Of a stretch of 64,000 nt of DNA, positions 61,589-64,000 are shown in pieces. This DNA is from JANYLN01 sp041687575 (GTDB lineage Bacteria; Planctomycetota; Phycisphaerae; UBA1845; JANYLN01). The translations under genes were made by a program, and so were the position numbers. The stretch is from positions 9,418-73,417 of the forward strand of contig JAWLBS010000001.1 in assembly GCA_041687575.1 (NCBI GenBank), in the 5' to 3' direction. Position 1 is the first letter of the stretch. Each line of letters opens with the position of its first letter. The notes beneath the pieces are model-generated. The model worked only from the letters and a program-made list of their open reading frames with translations, did not search any database and was not told where the DNA came from.

Positions 61589-62665
61589 TTAATATCGCTG
61601 CACGTCCTGCGTCCCTGTGTACGTCTGGAATGCGGCCGTGGCAAGCGCCTCCATCTCGCTATTCTTTACGATCGCAAAGACCGGTGCGATGAACCGCACC
61701 CGGTTTTTGAGCTTGCGGACAAATAACTGTCCGCGCACGACACCCCCGGTCAGCACGATCGCGTCCACCTTGCCCGAAAGGGCCGCCGCCATCGCCCCCA
61801 CGGCCTTGGCGACCTGGTATACGAAAGCATCATAAACCAGCGTGAACTTCGCGTCACCCGCGGCGACCTTCTCTTCGACCAGGCGGCAATCGTTCGTGCC
61901 CAGATGTGCCAGTAAGCCGCCGTTTCTCGTCATGAATTTCTGTACGTCCGCGACGGACATGTTCCGCTCGGTCGCGTACCGGTACAGCGGCAGGGCCGGC
62001 ACCGCCCCCGTCCGCTCCGGACTGAACGGACCTTCCCCGTCCAGAGCGTTATTCACGTCGACGACGCGCCCCCGCTCGTGCGCCCCGATGGTGATACCCC
62101 CGCCCAGATGCGCGACGATCAGGTTGCACTTCTCGTAAGGCTTGCCGATCTTCGCGGCCGCCTTCCTCGCGACCGCCTTTTGACTGAGGGCGTGGAAGAT
62201 GCTCCGCCGCGGCAGATCCGGATGCCCCGAAACCCGGGCGATATCCGACAGCTCGTCCACCACGACCGGGTTGGCGATGTACGCCCGCTTGCCGGCCGCC
62301 CGCGCGAACTCGTCGGCCAGGATCGCCCCGAGGTTGGAAGCGTGCTCGCCATAGCGGCAGTTGCGCAGGTCGGACAACATCGCATCGTCGACCGCATAGA
62401 CCCCGCTCTGCAGCGGCCGCAGCAGCCCGCCCCGCCCGATGAACACGTCGATCTGAGTGACCGACACCTCGTGTTGCTCGAGAAACCCCATCAGGGCCTG
62501 GCGCCGCAGTCCGCACTGGGCGATGATCCCGTCGAACTGTGCCAGCGCCTCGCGCTCGTGCTGCAATTCGCTCTCGAACCGGCAGCGCGTGCCCGCGAAC
62601 AGCGCGATCTTCGTGCTCGTCGAGCCGGGGTTGATCACCAGGATACTCGGCTGTAACGCCTTCAT
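61589..62665 (-). CDS. buk: Butyrate kinase (acetate-kinase superfamily)
   Basis: 358 residues from ATG 62665 (a GTG two codons upstream is also possible). It makes ATP from an acyl phosphate (butyryl-, isobutyryl- or isovaleryl-phosphate). Marks: ILVINPGSTSTKIALF, HALSQKAVARKAA, NLIVAHLGGGITIGAH and VVDVNNALDGEGPFSPERTG, AIVLTGGVVRG. Its start overlaps the ptb stop by 4 bases, so the two are coupled. Confidence 0.94.
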   Translation of the reverse strand: MKALQPSILVINPGSTSTKIALFAGTRCRFESELQHEREALAQFDGIIAQCGLRRQALMGFLEQHEVSVTQIDVFIGRGGLLRPLQSGVYAVDDAMLSDLRNCRYGEHASNLGAILADEFARAAGKRAYIANPVVVDELSDIARVSGHPDLPRRSIFHALSQKAVARKAAAKIGKPYEKCNLIVAHLGGGITIGAHERGRVVDVNNALDGEGPFSPERTGAVPALPLYRYATERNMSVADVQKFMTRNGGLLAHLGTNDCRLVEEKVAAGDAKFTLVYDAFVYQVAKAVGAMAAALSGKVDAIVLTGGVVRGQLFVRKLKNRVRFIAPVFAIVKNSEMEALATAAFQTYTGTQDVQRY

Positions 62666-63588
62666 GCGCACCGCTCTTTCGCTGTCTCACCGACAAGAAT
62701 GCCCAGGGCGACCGAGTTCAGTTTCGTCGGCATGCTGTCGGACCGGCTGGTGACGATCAGCGGGACCCGCGCCCCCATGACCACGCTGGCCAGCACCGGC
62801 TTGCACCACAGCAGCAGGGCCTTGTACAGCACGTTGCCCATGCCGATGTCGTGCATGACGATCACGTCGGCCCGGCCGGCGACCTCGCCCTTGACCCCCT
62901 TGATTTCGGCGGCCTCCGGCGACAGCGCCACGTCGAGCGAATACGGACCCTCGACCACGCAGTCCGGGATCTGGCCGGTGCGGTACATCTCGGCGATGTA
63001 ATCGGCCTCGGCGGTCGAGCGGACGTTCGGGTCGGTCGCCTCCTCGACGAACGAAAGCATCGCCACCTTGGGCCTGGAGTTGCCCAGAATGTGAGCCAGT
63101 TCAATCGAATTCAGGAGGATGTGCATCTTCTTGTCGAGGTCGGGGTCGACGTTCACGCCGGCGTCGGTGATGATCATGATGCGGTCTTCACCAGGGATGT
63201 TGAACACCCCGACGTGGCTGAGGATGCGGTCCGTCCGCAGATTGTACCTTCGGCTGAGGACCCCCTTCAGGAAGATCCGCGTGCTGACCGACCCCTTGAA
63301 CAGGAAGTCGGCCTGGCCATTGGCGACCAGTTCGCAGGACCGGTGCATTGCCTCGGAAGGATCGGCGATGTCGTGAATCTCGAATTGGCTGATGTCGACC
63401 GCGAGTTTCTGGGCGGCACAGCGGATCTTGTCCGCATCGCCGACCAGAACGCTTTCGATCAGCCCCTCTTTCAGGGCCACTCCGGCTGTTTCCAGGGCTG
63501 AGTAACTCTCGGCGCCCGCCACAACCATGCGGTATGTCTTACCGGCGCGCTTGGCAAGCGCAGGAATCTCTTCCACTCTCTTTATCAT
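62662..63588 (-). CDS. ptb: Phosphate butyryltransferase
   Basis: 308 residues from ATG 63588, GAGG 8 bp upstream; an open frame starts at 63612 but has no ribosome site. It converts acyl-CoA plus phosphate to acyl phosphate. Marks: VVAGAESYSALETAGVALKEGL, DFLFKGSVSTRIFLKGVL, RILSHVGVF, ITDAGVNVDPDLDKKMHILLNSI, EEATDPNVRSTAEA, HDIGMGNVLYKALLLW, VMGARVPLIVTSRSDSMPTKLNSVAL. First gene of the ptb-buk-korDABC operon. Confidence 0.94.
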   Translation of the reverse strand: MIKRVEEIPALAKRAGKTYRMVVAGAESYSALETAGVALKEGLIESVLVGDADKIRCAAQKLAVDISQFEIHDIADPSEAMHRSCELVANGQADFLFKGSVSTRIFLKGVLSRRYNLRTDRILSHVGVFNIPGEDRIMIITDAGVNVDPDLDKKMHILLNSIELAHILGNSRPKVAMLSFVEEATDPNVRSTAEADYIAEMYRTGQIPDCVVEGPYSLDVALSPEAAEIKGVKGEVAGRADVIVMHDIGMGNVLYKALLLWCKPVLASVVMGARVPLIVTSRSDSMPTKLNSVALGILVGETAKERCA

Positions 63589-63905
63589 TGGGGACCTCAA
63601 AAGTTGGTTCACAACCCTGATCTTCCAGATCTGCAGTTGATCTGGCCCCAGTCATTGTGTTCTTGAATATATTAGTCCCAAGTATGGTGCATCGCAACGC
63701 GCGGCGGCAGGGCCGAGGGCGGTACGTTGCTGCCGCAGATCCGGTCGAAGGCGGGCGACAGCTGGTACAGGGCGATTGGCATGGTCTTGCAGGATCGTAC
63801 CAGGAGCCTCGGCGGCCCATCTTGTTCACCGGGATTCTGTCTTGATCTTTTTTTCGGGGTCCGGGCTCTGTCGCCTGGATCGCAGCCATCCGCGGGGCAC
63901 CGGGG
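63589..63905. other. Intergenic region between ptb and the Cys/Met-enzyme gene
   Basis: No gene seen. It carries the AT-rich candidate promoter of ptb listed separately. The left part (63600-63660) is the ptb leader. Confidence 0.5.
63669..63697 (-). promoter_or_regulatory. Candidate promoter of the ptb-buk-kor operon
   Basis: Minus strand TTGCGA (63692-63697), exact 17-bp spacer, TAATAT (63669-63674), in the most AT-rich patch of the gap. Leader about 73 bases. Confidence 0.45.
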
Positions 63906-64000
63906 TCAGCACGCCGCCAGGGCCTGCTGCAGGTCCTCGATCAGGTCCTGCGGGTCCTCGATGCCGACCGACAGCCGGAGGAGGCCGTCGGTGATGCCGA
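63906..64000 (-). CDS. Cys/Met-metabolism PLP-dependent enzyme, C-terminal end only
   Basis: The minus strand from the window edge to a TGA at 63906-63908 reads ITDGLLRLSVGIEDPQDL then IEDLQQALAAC. This is the standard C-terminus of the cystathionine gamma-synthase / O-acetylhomoserine sulfhydrylase family (G-I-S-D-G-L-I-R-L-S-V-G-I-E-D). Only about 31 codons are inside the window, so the exact enzyme cannot be named. Confidence 0.85.
   Translation of the reverse strand, partial: GITDGLLRLSVGIEDPQDLIEDLQQALAAC

Overview
The window looks like a high-GC chromosome segment from a planctomycete, most likely of the class Phycisphaerae and probably an anaerobe. The main pointers are: PEP-CTERM proteins ending in a VPEP motif, a hydrophobic stretch and RRR/RRK; a dockerin-type secreted protein; a HAF-repeat protein; an unusual GlmU-like sugar nucleotidyltransferase; prepilin-like proteins; sulfatase, GH78 and GH43-like enzymes; and a ptb-buk-2-oxoacid:ferredoxin oxidoreductase operon. 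Between the genes lie many short dispersed repeats. I could not run any search, so family names rest on motifs read by eye.

Layout. 1-4.6 kb (+): end of rsmE, birA, an atypical pseudopilin and a GAF/HD-GYP phosphodiesterase. 4.7-12.6 kb: GlmU-like protein (-), mutS (+), DUF4432 sugar-binding protein (-), HtrA protease (+). 13-17.5 kb: PIN-TRAM membrane protein, tRNA-Pro, then a tightly overlapping trio of sugar-phosphate transferase, ATP-grasp enzyme and HAD phosphatase. 17.5-20 kb (-): lipoprotein esterase and GH43-like propeller. 20.3-23.8 kb: dnaE, followed by a palindromic repeat cluster and the relic of a SpoU methyltransferase. 25-31.4 kb: sulfatase (-), HAF-repeat PEP-CTERM protein (+) between two long direct repeats with a 15-C tract in its presumed promoter, and a GH78 rhamnosidase (+). 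31.5-36 kb: tRNA-Val, an orphan RnfC-like iron-sulfur protein, a reductase pair (-) and an RRM protein (-). 36.4-38.4 kb (-): dockerin and PEP-CTERM operon behind a sigma-54-like site. 39-40.9 kb (-): ECF sigma factor, putative anti-sigma factor and an exported coiled-coil protein. 41-46.7 kb (+): rpmB, then gatC-gatA-gatB interrupted by two unrelated genes, one a DUF3800 gene of visibly lower GC. 47-56.2 kb (+): a large membrane protein, DUF4870, an SMP-30-like protein, pntAA-pntAB-pntB and a big secreted protein. 56.3-58.6 kb (-): M14 carboxypeptidase, alpha/beta hydrolase and a 59-residue gene. 59-63.6 kb (-): ptb-buk-korDABC. The right edge cuts a Cys/Met-metabolism PLP enzyme (-).

How the genes fit together. 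The 59-63.6 kb operon would oxidise 2-oxo acids to acyl-CoA plus reduced ferredoxin and recover ATP through acyl phosphate. The transhydrogenase, and possibly the RnfC-like protein, would help balance the electron carriers. Sulfatase, rhamnosidase and GH43-like proteins suggest use of sulfated or complex plant and algal polysaccharides. The PEP-CTERM and dockerin proteins, the sugar-transferase trio and HD-GYP suggest a regulated extracellular matrix. Promoters I could recognise are sigma-70-like with about 17-bp spacers.
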